This document shows, piece after piece, positions 50,431 to 60,096 of a stretch of 64,000 nucleotides of DNA; the first letter of the stretch is position 1; each line of letters starts with the position of its first letter. The DNA is from Treponema sp. GTDB lineage: Bacteria > Spirochaetota > Spirochaetia > Treponematales > Treponemataceae. The stretch is from contig JAEDCY010000004.1 of NCBI GenBank assembly GCA_016293915.1, forward strand, positions 1 through 64,000, written 5' to 3'. Position numbers and translations under genes: made by a program. Below the pieces are notes generated by a model that worked only from the letters and a program-made list of their open reading frames with translations, was not told the DNA's origin and did no database searches.

Positions 50431-50510
50431 TGAAAATGCTATTATATATTAGCGAAACAGGCTTCTTTAGTCAAGGTAACAATCTTTGTTTATGAAACTA
50501 TGCAAATTTT

Positions 50511-50930
50511 TTATAAACAGCTATAAAGCCCAATCACAAGAGCAATAAGAATCATAATCGAAATCAAATACACCCAGAAAGGTAAACCGGATTCAACATA
50601 AGTATTACTGTTATTAACAGCACTTCTTTTATTTGCTAATCCTAGCTTTCCTCTTACACCAAATCTTCCGGCTTTTTTTCTGTTATTACCAAATCTACTG
50701 CCTGCAGAATTATAGGAATTTCCACCAGTAAAACTATCTGGATTTACCGCATAACCACAAGTAGGGCAGCCATTTTTAAAATCATCATTACTGCCAATTC
50801 TTCCACATTGAGGACATCTTACAGATGCAAAGAATTTTCCACAGGTAGGGCATACTCTTGAATTACGAGGAACTTCTGAACCGCAGCTTTCGCAAAAAAA
50901 TTTAGCTTCTTTTGACTTTTTCTTTTTCAT
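50511..50930 (-). CDS. Zinc-ribbon protein with C-terminal membrane anchor
   Basis: A 139-residue protein. Two or more zinc ribbons fill the first 65 residues: FFCESCGSEVPRNSRVCPTC followed by CPQCGRIGSNDDFKNGCPTC. A Ser/Asn/Gly-rich linker follows, then one C-terminal membrane helix (FWVYLISIMILIALVIGLYS). Such small tail-anchored zinc-ribbon proteins are common and mostly uncharacterised. It overlaps the stop of the gene at 50927 by 4 nt, so the two are co-translated. Confidence 0.82.
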   Translation of the reverse strand: MKKKKSKEAKFFCESCGSEVPRNSRVCPTCGKFFASVRCPQCGRIGSNDDFKNGCPTCGYAVNPDSFTGGNSYNSAGSRFGNNRKKAGRFGVRGKLGLANKRSAVNNSNTYVESGLPFWVYLISIMILIALVIGLYSCL

Positions 50931-51595
50931 AATTCATTTATCCTGAGACTGGAAAAGTCATCTGATGTATTTTCTACTGTTGCAGAATATGATTTTACAT
51001 GATTTCCATCAAATATACTTATATATTTTAAATAACTACCATTTGGTAGTTTTTTTTCGACTTCAATAAGAGTATCATCTTCATAATATTTTCCATTACA
51101 AAGATATATTATTCCATAAGGTTCATTATAAGCTATTTCAACATTTGTATATAAACGTTCGTTTATAATTTTATCTTCACTTTCATTTGCAGGAATATTT
51201 TTTAAATCTGTATCATCTTCAAAAATTTCTTCTTCTTCAAATTCTTCTTCTATAGTTTTTTCAATTTCTTCTGACTTGGAAAATGATTCAATGAAAGATA
51301 ATACTCCAAGACCTTTTGCTTTTTCTTCATCTTCTTTAGAAAGAGGACTGGTCTCATAAAGATAAACCTTTACATCATTTCCACCAATTCCGCTTTGTAC
51401 AAAGCCAGCCAGAGTTTTCCAGTGTCTTGGATATTCACCCGCACTAAGAACAATTATATCAGGTTGTATTTCTTCGATATTATCAAGAGCTTTAATAATC
51501 CATCTGTAATGAATTAAATCAAAGCCCTTTTGTTTTACAAGGGGAGTTACATAATCAATAATTTCCTGTCTGTCTGAAATAACGAGCGCTTTCAT
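50927..51595 (-). CDS. Degenerate receiver-like protein with C-terminal beta domain
   Basis: A 222-residue soluble protein. The first 115 residues look like a CheY-type alpha/beta fold (MKALVISDRQEIIDYVTPLV, QPDIIVLSAGEYPRHWKTLA), but the position of the phospho-acceptor Asp at the end of strand 3 holds Ser/Ala, so it is probably not phosphorylated. An acidic hinge (IEEEFEEEEIFEDDTD) leads to a beta-rich C-terminal part (YGIIYLCNGKYYEDDTLIEV, GSYLKYISIFDGNHVKSY) that may be PilZ-like or another small barrel. It lies between an exported-protein gene and the zinc-ribbon gene in one minus-strand group. Function unknown. Confidence 0.6.
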   Translation of the reverse strand: MKALVISDRQEIIDYVTPLVKQKGFDLIHYRWIIKALDNIEEIQPDIIVLSAGEYPRHWKTLAGFVQSGIGGNDVKVYLYETSPLSKEDEEKAKGLGVLSFIESFSKSEEIEKTIEEEFEEEEIFEDDTDLKNIPANESEDKIINERLYTNVEIAYNEPYGIIYLCNGKYYEDDTLIEVEKKLPNGSYLKYISIFDGNHVKSYSATVENTSDDFSSLRINEL

Positions 51596-51612
51596 TTTAT
51601 TTCTGCCATCCG

Positions 51613-52590
51613 TTATTCAGTTCCAAGATTTACAACAGTATAATCATAAATCTTCCAGATTCCTTCACGCTGCCATACCTTGTAAGTGTAGCGTTTCTTT
51701 TCGCTGAAATTCGGATACTTAAACCATTCAATAACAGTAACGCTTCCTTCAGTTGGAGAATAAGTTGTTTTTTCAATCTGGAAACTTTCTGGAACAGCAA
51801 CAATATCATTTTCAATACGAGACTGCATAAGATCACCCTTAAAAGACTGAACCATTCTTGAACGCTCTTCTGCAGAAACTGTAATATATTTTTTCTTGAG
51901 AGAAGGATTTCTCTGAATCAAGGATTCAACATCCATATACAAAAAGTACTGATCCCAAAGAGATTTCTGGCGTGCTATAATTGTCTGTTCAACAACCTTA
52001 TCTGGAGAAATATCCTGAGGCTTAAGAAGTTCAACTGATCCATTTTTTACAGGAACAAAGTTTGATGATGCAGCTGATGGAGAAGGGCGAACCTCAAGTG
52101 TGAGACGGTTAGATTTTAATGTAAGATACTTTGATTTATATAATTCCGGATAAAAGAACAGTTCAAGATAATAAACAGAAGGCTCTTCAATTTTTAAAAA
52201 ATTCTTTACATTTTCAACAAAGGAATATTCTTCTCCCTGTTCAAGAGCAAGCTCTCTGAAATAAACAGTCTGATTTGTAGTTCTCTTTTCAATAATGTTT
52301 TCAGTCTGCTCAAGACGACTGTTTTTTACTGTATAAGCATTGAAGTCCATTGAGAAGGAACGATCATCAGCAAGCTTAAAGCGAAGCGTTTCTGAACCAT
52401 TATTTTTTATTGTAATATGTACAAAAACAGGTGCTTCATCTGCAGTTCCCGGATAGTAAACAGTACGGTTGTAATACTTGATTGAAACCTGTGCATTACT
52501 GAAATCTACAGTATTTTCCTCTGCGAAGGTTGCCATCTGTCCAAAAACAAAAAGAATTGATATAATTGAAAGCAGTTTACGAATCTTCAC
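51613..52590 (-). CDS. Exported protein of unknown function
   Basis: A 325-residue protein starting at GTG after an aggagaat site. The signal peptide is MKIRKLLSIISILFVFGQMA with cleavage near TFA-EEN. The first domain is beta-sandwich-like (VSIKYYNRTVYYPGTADEAP, VFVHITIKNNGSETLRFKLA), similar in feel to intracellular-proteinase-inhibitor or BsuPI-type domains. The second half is helical then mixed (QTIIARQKSLWDQYFLYMDV, VIEWFKYPNFSEKKRYTYKV). It is divergent from mfd with 56 nt between start codons. Probably a periplasmic or outer-envelope protein; role unknown. Confidence 0.72.
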   Translation of the reverse strand: MKIRKLLSIISILFVFGQMATFAEENTVDFSNAQVSIKYYNRTVYYPGTADEAPVFVHITIKNNGSETLRFKLADDRSFSMDFNAYTVKNSRLEQTENIIEKRTTNQTVYFRELALEQGEEYSFVENVKNFLKIEEPSVYYLELFFYPELYKSKYLTLKSNRLTLEVRPSPSAASSNFVPVKNGSVELLKPQDISPDKVVEQTIIARQKSLWDQYFLYMDVESLIQRNPSLKKKYITVSAEERSRMVQSFKGDLMQSRIENDIVAVPESFQIEKTTYSPTEGSVTVIEWFKYPNFSEKKRYTYKVWQREGIWKIYDYTVVNLGTE

Positions 52591-52646
52591 CGTATTCTCC
52601 TAAAAAGATTTTTTCTTTTATACTATATAAATATCGGTATTTTAAA

Positions 52647-55600
52647 ATGAAATCATTAACTTCTATAGACGAAATCTTACATAATCACAGCGAAATCCGC
52701 GATACTTCAGCAGCTTTTTTTGATGAAAATACAAACTTTCCATTAAATATTGAAGGATTACACGGAAGTCTTTTCACATATTTTACAGCCGAAGTCTGCC
52801 GCTCAAATCATTTAAAAGCTCTTCAGGCAGAACAGTACTCTAACTCAAGTAAGAAAACTCCCCAGTACAAAATCTATTCTTCCGATCTGATTATCGTAGT
52901 TCCTACAGAAACTGACGCTCGCGATATTGCTGAAGATTTTTCTGCAATTTTTGGCGATGCTGAAGTACATGTTTTTCCAGACTGGGGAACAGTTCCTTAC
53001 AGACCAGCGGCCCGTGGTTCAGTAACTTTTGGAAAAAGGGCAGGTGTACTTTCAAAACTTCTTTCAAAAAAACAGACCATTACGTTCAATGAAAAACCAC
53101 GTATCTTTATTTTTACCCAGAGAGCCTTTATGTCTCCTTTGCCGGAGCCTGAATATTTAAAATCCCTTTCTTTTAAGCTTAATAAGGGCAATAAAATTGA
53201 TACTACAAACATTGCACAAAGACTCAGCATCATGGGATATACCCGGGTTCCAAAAGTAAATGTTCGGGGAGAATTCAGCCTTAGAGGAGAAGTTCTTGAT
53301 ATCTTTTTGCCATGCGATGAACATGCAACCCGAATCATTTTTGATTTTGACGAAATAGAATCTTTCAAGGAATTTGAAACAGATACTCAAACTACAGTTG
53401 GAACAAAAGAAGATGTCCTGATTTATCCAACGAAAGAAATACTCTGGACTGATGAATTGATTGAAAAAGTCCGTGAACGAATGTCAGAATATCAGGAAAC
53501 AGCGATAAAAGAGGATGGAGCAGGTACCTCAGAAAATGTTATAACAGGAGACTTTTCCGTACATCTGCCGTTTACTGAAACCGCCCAAAAATACCTGGAA
53601 AACCTGCTTACAGGGCTTTCTGTAAGCAAAGAAGCAGAGGGAGAAGAGTTTTTATATCAGCTGGTAAGTGACCAGCCGCATTCAATCCTTGATTATATAG
53701 ACGAAAATACCTTTGTTCTTTTTTATAATTACGATAAACAGGAAAACGCCAGACTAACAATAAACCGCGAATACAACAAACTTTACCGCACTTCTAGAGA
53801 AGAATATCCGGTTTTACCGCCTGATATTGTGCTTTCTGATTATGATAAATTACTAGAAAATATCTCAAAATGTATACTTTTTAGGACACTTAACAAAGAA
53901 GAAGGATCTGATTCTGTCTACCATTATCAGATTGGAGCAGAACCTGCACGTTCTTTCTTTGGAAACATCAACTTTATGAAAGAGGAGCTGTCTCAGCTTC
54001 AAAATGCAGGCTGGAATATCTTTATTTTTACTGATAATGAGAACCAGCAGCTTCGTATTCACGAAATTTTTAAGGATTATACTGATATAAAAGATGATGG
54101 CTCTGTACATCCGGTAATCCTTATTCCAAAAGCAATATCAGCCGGCTTCAGACTTCCTGAAGCTAAACTTCTGGTAATTCAGGAAAACGAGATTTTTGGA
54201 CGCCGCCAGTATGTTGCAAAATCAGTAAATAAGGCTAAATCTAAGGCAATTGACACCTTTGTTGAACTTAATCCGGGTGATTATGTTGTACATGTAAACT
54301 GGGGAATAGGGCTTTTTCACGGAATTGAACGCGTAAAGGCTATGGGCAATGAACGCGATTACATCAAGCTTGAATATGCTGATAATGAAGTTGCTTTTGT
54401 TCCAATTGAGCAGGTAAACCTCGTACAGCGCTATATTGGAAATGAAGGCGATAAGCCCCGTCTGGACCGAATTGGAAGCAAATCCTGGGAAAGCCGTAAA
54501 AACAAGGTAAAACAGGCTGTAGAAGATATTGCCCAAAAGCTTATTGATTTATATTCCCGCCGACAGGCCTCTGTAGGCTTTGCCTTTCCAAAGGAAACTG
54601 AATGGCAGGCCGCCTTTGAAGCAGCTTTTCCTTACGAGGATACCCCGGACCAGATTACAGTTACCGAAGAAATTAAGGCAGACATGGAGCGGCCAGTCCC
54701 GATGGACCGTCTTATCTGCGGCGACGTAGGCTATGGAAAAACTGAAATTGCCATGCGTGCAGCCTTTAAAGCTGTTATGGGCGGAAAACAGGTAGCCTTT
54801 CTGGCACCAACTACGATTCTCGCAGAACAGCATTATGAGACATGCAAGGGCCGTTTTAAGAACTTCCCTGTGAAAATAGAAAGACTTTCCCGCTTTGTAG
54901 CTCCTTCTGAGCAGAAAAAGATTCTGGCCAGGGTTGCCAGCGGTGATGTCGATATTCTTGTAGGAACTCACAGAATTATCCAAAAGGATGTAAACTTCAA
55001 AAAGCTTGGTCTTATGATTATTGATGAAGAGCAGCGTTTTGGAGTAAAAGACAAGGAAAAACTCAAGGTAATGAAAAATAATATCGACTGCCTTACAATG
55101 TCTGCAACACCAATTCCAAGAACTCTTCATATGAGCCTCTTAAAAATCCGCGATATGAGCCTTTTAACAACACCACCACAAAACCGGCAGGCTATTGAAA
55201 CTGTTGTAGACGAGTTTACAGATGAGCGTGTGGCTCAGGCAATCAGACGTGAAATAGAGCGTGGTGGTCAGGTTTTCTATCTGCATAACAGGGTAGAGTC
55301 TCTTCAGGAAATCCGCCGCCGAATTGAAACTCTTGTTCCGGAAGTTTTAGTTGATGTAGCCCATGGTCAGATGACATCTACACAGCTGGAAGAAATTTTC
55401 CATCGTTTTAAAATGGGAGGCTTCCACGTACTTATTGCAACTACAATCATTGAAAATGGAATTGATATTCCAAATGTAAATACAATCATTATAGATCGCG
55501 CAGATATGTACGGCGTCTCACAGCTCTACCAGCTCCGTGGCCGCGTTGGACGAAGCGACCGCCAGGCCTATGCATATCTTTTGTATCCGGAAAATAAAGC

Positions 55601-56264
55601 GCTTTCTGAAGTCGCAATGAAGCGTCTGCAGGTAATCAGCGACTTTACAGAGCTTGGTTCCGGCTTTAAGATTGCCATGAAGGATATGGAAATCCGTGGA
55701 GCCGGAAACCTCCTTGGCCGCGATCAGAGTGGTGATGTTTATTCTGTTGGTTTTGATATGTATGTCCGTCTTTTGAACGAGGCTGTTAACCGCTTAGCCC
55801 TCCAGAAAGACTACAAGGAAGAATCCGAAGTACTTATGGAAATGGAATACACAGGCTTTATTCCGGATTCCTATATCATCAATCCACAAATCAAAATGGA
55901 AATCTACAAAAAAATTGCAGCCGTTACTGACGATGCAGAATTCGACTCAGTTCTTGCAGAGCTCGCTGACCGCTTTGGACCAATTCCAGAAGAAGTTTCC
56001 AGTCTTCTGGCTCTTGCCGAAATCCGCATTATCTGTCGTAAACTCTCAATAAAATCAATCAAGGAAAGACAGGGTGAAGTTGCGGTTGAGTTCAACCAGG
56101 TTTCAAATATCTCTATTGATAAAATCCTAAAACTTATTAAGGACAATCCGGGAACTGTACGTCTCAATTCAAAACTACCTAATTACATATATATTAAACT
56201 TGGAAAAATCGGCTTAAAAGAAAAGTCTGAATTTATCCGTGAAAAGCTCAGCCAGCTGGAGTGA
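52647..56264 (+). CDS. mfd: Transcription-repair coupling factor Mfd
   Basis: A 1205-residue DNA translocase that removes stalled RNA polymerase and recruits UvrA. The UvrB-like N-terminal domain holds VVPTETDARDIAEDFSAIFG and RGEFSLRGEVLDIFLPCDEH. The RNA-polymerase-binding CarD-like domain contains GDYVVHVNWGIGLFHGIERV. The helicase has Walker A LICGDVGYGKTEIAMRAAF (about 690), TTILAEQHYE, LMIIDEEQRFGVKDKEKLKV, LTMSATPIPRTLHMSLL and, in the second RecA fold, QLRGRVGRSDRQAYAYLLYP. The C-terminal TRCF domain follows. The start at 52647 is supported by family alignment; the frame extends 27 codons further upstream through the promoter region. Length is normal. Confidence 0.97.
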   Translation: MKSLTSIDEILHNHSEIRDTSAAFFDENTNFPLNIEGLHGSLFTYFTAEVCRSNHLKALQAEQYSNSSKKTPQYKIYSSDLIIVVPTETDARDIAEDFSAIFGDAEVHVFPDWGTVPYRPAARGSVTFGKRAGVLSKLLSKKQTITFNEKPRIFIFTQRAFMSPLPEPEYLKSLSFKLNKGNKIDTTNIAQRLSIMGYTRVPKVNVRGEFSLRGEVLDIFLPCDEHATRIIFDFDEIESFKEFETDTQTTVGTKEDVLIYPTKEILWTDELIEKVRERMSEYQETAIKEDGAGTSENVITGDFSVHLPFTETAQKYLENLLTGLSVSKEAEGEEFLYQLVSDQPHSILDYIDENTFVLFYNYDKQENARLTINREYNKLYRTSREEYPVLPPDIVLSDYDKLLENISKCILFRTLNKEEGSDSVYHYQIGAEPARSFFGNINFMKEELSQLQNAGWNIFIFTDNENQQLRIHEIFKDYTDIKDDGSVHPVILIPKAISAGFRLPEAKLLVIQENEIFGRRQYVAKSVNKAKSKAIDTFVELNPGDYVVHVNWGIGLFHGIERVKAMGNERDYIKLEYADNEVAFVPIEQVNLVQRYIGNEGDKPRLDRIGSKSWESRKNKVKQAVEDIAQKLIDLYSRRQASVGFAFPKETEWQAAFEAAFPYEDTPDQITVTEEIKADMERPVPMDRLICGDVGYGKTEIAMRAAFKAVMGGKQVAFLAPTTILAEQHYETCKGRFKNFPVKIERLSRFVAPSEQKKILARVASGDVDILVGTHRIIQKDVNFKKLGLMIIDEEQRFGVKDKEKLKVMKNNIDCLTMSATPIPRTLHMSLLKIRDMSLLTTPPQNRQAIETVVDEFTDERVAQAIRREIERGGQVFYLHNRVESLQEIRRRIETLVPEVLVDVAHGQMTSTQLEEIFHRFKMGGFHVLIATTIIENGIDIPNVNTIIIDRADMYGVSQLYQLRGRVGRSDRQAYAYLLYPENKALSEVAMKRLQVISDFTELGSGFKIAMKDMEIRGAGNLLGRDQSGDVYSVGFDMYVRLLNEAVNRLALQKDYKEESEVLMEMEYTGFIPDSYIINPQIKMEIYKKIAAVTDDAEFDSVLAELADRFGPIPEEVSSLLALAEIRIICRKLSIKSIKERQGEVAVEFNQVSNISIDKILKLIKDNPGTVRLNSKLPNYIYIKLGKIGLKEKSEFIREKLSQLE

Positions 56265-56302
56265 TAGGCTTCCCAGCTTGTTTCATCCTCTAATCTTTTA
56301 AT

Positions 56303-56322
56303 ATTATAATACTTATTATAAT
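56303..56322. terminator. Weak AT-only hairpin between convergent mfd and rodA
   Basis: attataata-ct-tattataat is a perfect 9-bp inverted repeat in the 107-nt gap between the two convergent genes. It lacks G-C pairs, so a role as a bidirectional terminator is uncertain; nothing else in the gap looks like one. Confidence 0.3.
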
Positions 56323-56371
56323 GTATATTCTGTCTACTAATAGATTATTTCTTTTCCTTTCCTATTCTCTG

Positions 56372-57685
56372 CTATTTCAATTCTGCTTTTCGATAATTAA
56401 TATTCATAATAAGACCTATACAGGTCATTGCAGTTAGAAGCGAAGATCCACCATAGGATAAGAATAACAGCGGAATACCGGTAATCGGCATTATACCCAT
56501 TACCATTCCAACATTAATAAAAAAGTGGAATGTAAACATACCAAATATTCCTGCACAGATGTATGAACCATAACGGTTTACACATTTACGCATGATATAA
56601 AGTATTTTTAAAAGTATAATAAGATAAAGTGAGAAAACAAGAATACCGCCAAGGAAGCCGAATTCCTCAGAAAGAATACTGAAAATAAAGTCTGTACTCT
56701 GCTGTGGAAGAAATCGGTAATGGCTCTGAGTCCCCATCAGATACCCCTGTCCAATAAGGCCACCGGCTCCAATTGCAACCTTAGACTGAATAATATTCCA
56801 GCCAGCTCCAAGAGGATCCTTATTCGGATTCATGAAAATGATAAGACGTTTTATCTGATAATCCTTAAGAACTTTTCCAAGTAACAAAGAAAAAATAAGA
56901 GCAAGACCAATTATTGAAGTAAAGTAAATAATCCAGTGAATATAACGTGGACCATGTAGATATCGGCGGATTACATAACCTAAAAGAGTTATAATTAAAA
57001 ATGCAAAAATTAAAAGCATTCGAAGCCGCATGTTAGTCAGGATTGAAATAACTGCAAGGGGAGTCAAAGCAATTTCTGAATTCCATACCGGAAGAATTGC
57101 GAGAAATATAGTAAATACACCAAAAAGGAAAATATAACCTATATAACGCAGAGGAACTCCTGCAATAAAACACATAATAAAGTAAATAGGCAGATAAACA
57201 GAAGAAGTTCCAAGATCCGGCTGTAGCAGAATCAGACCCATTGGAAGAAGAAGTACTCCGGTTGCCAGAAAGAATCTCTTCAACTGATCCCCATTGGCTG
57301 TATCATCAAGAATTTTTGCAAGATAAAGAATGTAAAATACCTTTCCAAATTCAGAAGGCTGAATTCCAAACTCACCTATTCCAATCCAGCTTTTTGCACC
57401 ATTTACATATCGTCCAAAAAGTTTTGTATATACAAGCAGCAGTAAAAGTCCTATAAAGCCATAAATCGCAATTGATTCTGTACGTCTATAATCATAAGCT
57501 GTAATTGAAATCATAATTACAAATCCAATAGATGCCCAGATAATCTGTTTTATATATTCGTTTGTAACTCTTACACCTTCGGAGTTGATACTTGAAGAAT
57601 AAATAAACATAACTCCAAGAGAAACCAGAGTAAGAACAACAAGAATCAGAAGATAATCAAACATTGAAAAGAATTTATTCTTCAT
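56372..57685 (-). CDS. rodA: Peptidoglycan polymerase RodA
   Basis: A 437-residue SEDS-family glycosyltransferase that polymerises peptidoglycan during cell elongation together with PBP2. It has about ten membrane segments. Signature stretches are GAKSWIGIGEFGIQPSEFGK, LLPMGLILLQPDLGTSSVYL (containing the catalytic Asp) and MGIMPITGIPLLFLSYGGSS. A ggagagggga site precedes the start. It lies 11 nt after the PBP2 gene. The length exceeds typical RodA (about 370-400) because of a longer central cytoplasmic/membrane region (residues about 195-260). Confidence 0.95.
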   Translation of the reverse strand: MKNKFFSMFDYLLILVVLTLVSLGVMFIYSSSINSEGVRVTNEYIKQIIWASIGFVIMISITAYDYRRTESIAIYGFIGLLLLLVYTKLFGRYVNGAKSWIGIGEFGIQPSEFGKVFYILYLAKILDDTANGDQLKRFFLATGVLLLPMGLILLQPDLGTSSVYLPIYFIMCFIAGVPLRYIGYIFLFGVFTIFLAILPVWNSEIALTPLAVISILTNMRLRMLLIFAFLIITLLGYVIRRYLHGPRYIHWIIYFTSIIGLALIFSLLLGKVLKDYQIKRLIIFMNPNKDPLGAGWNIIQSKVAIGAGGLIGQGYLMGTQSHYRFLPQQSTDFIFSILSEEFGFLGGILVFSLYLIILLKILYIMRKCVNRYGSYICAGIFGMFTFHFFINVGMVMGIMPITGIPLLFLSYGGSSLLTAMTCIGLIMNINYRKAELK

Positions 57686-57696
57686 ACTCCCCTCTC

Positions 57697-59574
57697 CTAT
57701 TCCTGTCTTCCGCGATTGTTAGTAAGATATGAAAAGCCAAGAGCCTTTGTAGCTTCTTCACAATTTTGATTTGCAAAGATTCCCTGAATTATAATATTAG
57801 TACAATATGGAGCCCACCATTCCCATACGTTGCAGGCTTCTACAATTGTTGCAACACAAATCTGATCTTCAGGTGGTGCATCGTATGGAGCATAAGCGAC
57901 AAGCCATGAGTGCCAGCTTTTATCTTCTTTTCTGCTGCTGTATGGCTCAACTTCGGCAGTTCCAGTTTTACATGCAATCTGTACAATTTTATTATGCATA
58001 GGATACTGAGGTGTACCGTCAGTAACTGTATATCGCATGGCTTCCTGAATCTGTTTCCATACCTCTTTATCAATTGTAGATTCTGTAAGAACCTGTCGTT
58101 TTACTTCCTGAATAACTTCACCTGTAACAGGATTGCGAACCTCTTTAAGAAGATGTGGTTTATAAATAACGCCTTCATTACAAACCATTGCAACCATATT
58201 AGCAAGCTGCAGCGGAGTTGCTTCCATGTATCCCTGACCGATAGAACAAGACATCGTATCTCCACCAAGCCATTTTTCATGATATTTCTTTTCCTTCCAT
58301 TCTGCGGTTGGAACAAGACCTGAAACCTGACTTGGAAGATCAATCTGAGCACTCTTACCAAAACCAAATTCACGGGCATAAGATGCAATTTTTTCAATTC
58401 CAAGATAATCTCGTCCAACAGTCCAGTAATAAACGTCACAAGACTGTGCCATGGCATTTTTCATATCAAGCCAGCCGTGGCCGGGTTCTTTTATATGACA
58501 ATGGAATTTTCTTCCACCATAAACCATAACACCCTTACACTCAATTTTTTTGGCTGCAGGGAAAGCATTTTCCTGCAGCATAGCTGCAGACATAATAATT
58601 TTAAATGTGGAAGCTGGCGGGTAAGAAACCTGAACAGCACGATTCAAAAGAGGTTTTGTTGTATCATTTACAAGTTTTGCGTATTCAATTCCAGCATCAT
58701 CGGAACTGAAGATATTTGAATCATAGTATGGGTAAGAAACCATTGCAAGCACTTCACCTGTCGCAGGCTTAAGAACAACAGAAGCTCCAACTCGATTTCC
58801 TAAAGCATCTTCTACAAGTTTTTGGATATCTGAATCAATTGTAAGGACAAGACTCTTTCCCATCTCTGGAGGTTCAACAATAGGGGTATCGGAAATTATT
58901 CTTCCATGAACATCTACAGTAGACATTTCACGACCTTCTTTACCCTGAAGCAGTGAATCATACTGTTTTTCAATTCCAGTTTTTCCGACAATACTTGTCT
59001 TTTTATATCCCTGGTTGTAAAGAACAGTCATTTCATCCTGGTTAATATCACCTACATAACCAACGATATGAGACATTGAGCCGGTATGCTGGTAGTTTCG
59101 CATAGGTTTTGAAACCCATGAAACACCTGGAAGATCGATTTTATTTTCTGCAATATTTGAAATAACAGTAAAAGGAACATTGGATTTTATCTGTACAGTA
59201 GAATAAGAGCGTCTCATATTCTTTGGGATTTTTTTATCAATATCTGTTTTACTGATTCCAAGATATTGTGCCAGTTTGAGTGTTACTGTATCGTAACGAT
59301 CTTTTGGAATTTCACCTGGAGTAACATCTACCGCAAAAGAGTCAGTATTGATTACGATAGGAAGTAAAGCATTGCGGTCAAAGATTTCTCCTCTCTGTGC
59401 AGAAATAACTGTAATCTGACTTGAGATACGTTGAGACTGTGAACGGTAATGTTCTCCCTGAACAATCTGCATAGAAAAGAGACGATAAATATATATACAA
59501 AAACAAAAAACAAGCAGTATGAGAAGAATGAAAATTTTAGCAACTTTTGTAAGCTTGTCTTCTGTATTAATCAT
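57697..59574 (-). CDS. mrdA: Penicillin-binding protein 2 (elongation transpeptidase)
   Basis: A 625-residue class B PBP that cross-links peptidoglycan for elongation. One N-terminal membrane helix (IFILLILLVFCFCIYIYRLF) is followed by the pedestal domain (SAQRGEIFDRNALLPIVINT) and the transpeptidase domain. Active-site motifs are STFK with nucleophile Ser322 and Lys325, SCD in MAQSCDVYYW, and KTG at 536-538 in ACKTGTAEV. The target site of beta-lactams is thus intact. The start codon overlaps the end of mreD by 8 nt. Confidence 0.96.
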   Translation of the reverse strand: MINTEDKLTKVAKIFILLILLVFCFCIYIYRLFSMQIVQGEHYRSQSQRISSQITVISAQRGEIFDRNALLPIVINTDSFAVDVTPGEIPKDRYDTVTLKLAQYLGISKTDIDKKIPKNMRRSYSTVQIKSNVPFTVISNIAENKIDLPGVSWVSKPMRNYQHTGSMSHIVGYVGDINQDEMTVLYNQGYKKTSIVGKTGIEKQYDSLLQGKEGREMSTVDVHGRIISDTPIVEPPEMGKSLVLTIDSDIQKLVEDALGNRVGASVVLKPATGEVLAMVSYPYYDSNIFSSDDAGIEYAKLVNDTTKPLLNRAVQVSYPPASTFKIIMSAAMLQENAFPAAKKIECKGVMVYGGRKFHCHIKEPGHGWLDMKNAMAQSCDVYYWTVGRDYLGIEKIASYAREFGFGKSAQIDLPSQVSGLVPTAEWKEKKYHEKWLGGDTMSCSIGQGYMEATPLQLANMVAMVCNEGVIYKPHLLKEVRNPVTGEVIQEVKRQVLTESTIDKEVWKQIQEAMRYTVTDGTPQYPMHNKIVQIACKTGTAEVEPYSSRKEDKSWHSWLVAYAPYDAPPEDQICVATIVEACNVWEWWAPYCTNIIIQGIFANQNCEEATKALGFSYLTNNRGRQE

Positions 59575-60091
59575 TGTCTATTGCATCCTTTACAGATTTT
59601 ACTGCAAGAGATTTTTTAAAGAAGCTTAAAAATTTGAATATAAATGGAGCAAGAAGAACATTCTCAATAAATTCAAAAAGAAAATCATAAGAAATAATTC
59701 CTGCAACATATATGTGTACATTCGGAAAGAGAAGCCCCAGAAGATGTACCATAAGAGTTTTCGCAATTGTTCCTATTCCAACACAAAGCATAGGAAGAAT
59801 AAAACCGGAAATAATTACATTTTTTGCAAAGATTCCATAAACGTAGCCAATTATTGTTCTGAAAAGACAGTTAAAACCAAAAGGAATGCCTGTTACAAAA
59901 TCTAATAAAAGACCAGAAATGAAGCCAGTAGTTTCTCCAACAACTTTTCCATTCAATAAAGAAAAATATATTGAACAGATTAAAACAAGATCCGGTACAA
60001 TATAAATAAAACTGATATTTGAAAGAATGGATGATTCAATAATAACTGCACAAAGCAGGATAAAAGCACTTACAAGAATTGATTTTGTCAT
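59567..60091 (-). CDS. mreD: Rod-shape protein MreD
   Basis: A 174-residue membrane protein with about five hydrophobic segments (ILVSAFILLCAVIIESSILS, FIYIVPDLVLICSIYFSLLN, GETTGFISGLLLDFVTGIPF). The sequence GLLLDFVTGIPFGFNCL is typical of MreD. It is part of the elongasome and links MreC to PBP2/RodA. It starts 5 nt after mreC. Confidence 0.93.
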   Translation of the reverse strand: MTKSILVSAFILLCAVIIESSILSNISFIYIVPDLVLICSIYFSLLNGKVVGETTGFISGLLLDFVTGIPFGFNCLFRTIIGYVYGIFAKNVIISGFILPMLCVGIGTIAKTLMVHLLGLLFPNVHIYVAGIISYDFLFEFIENVLLAPFIFKFLSFFKKSLAVKSVKDAIDND

Positions 60092-60096
60092 TTCCC

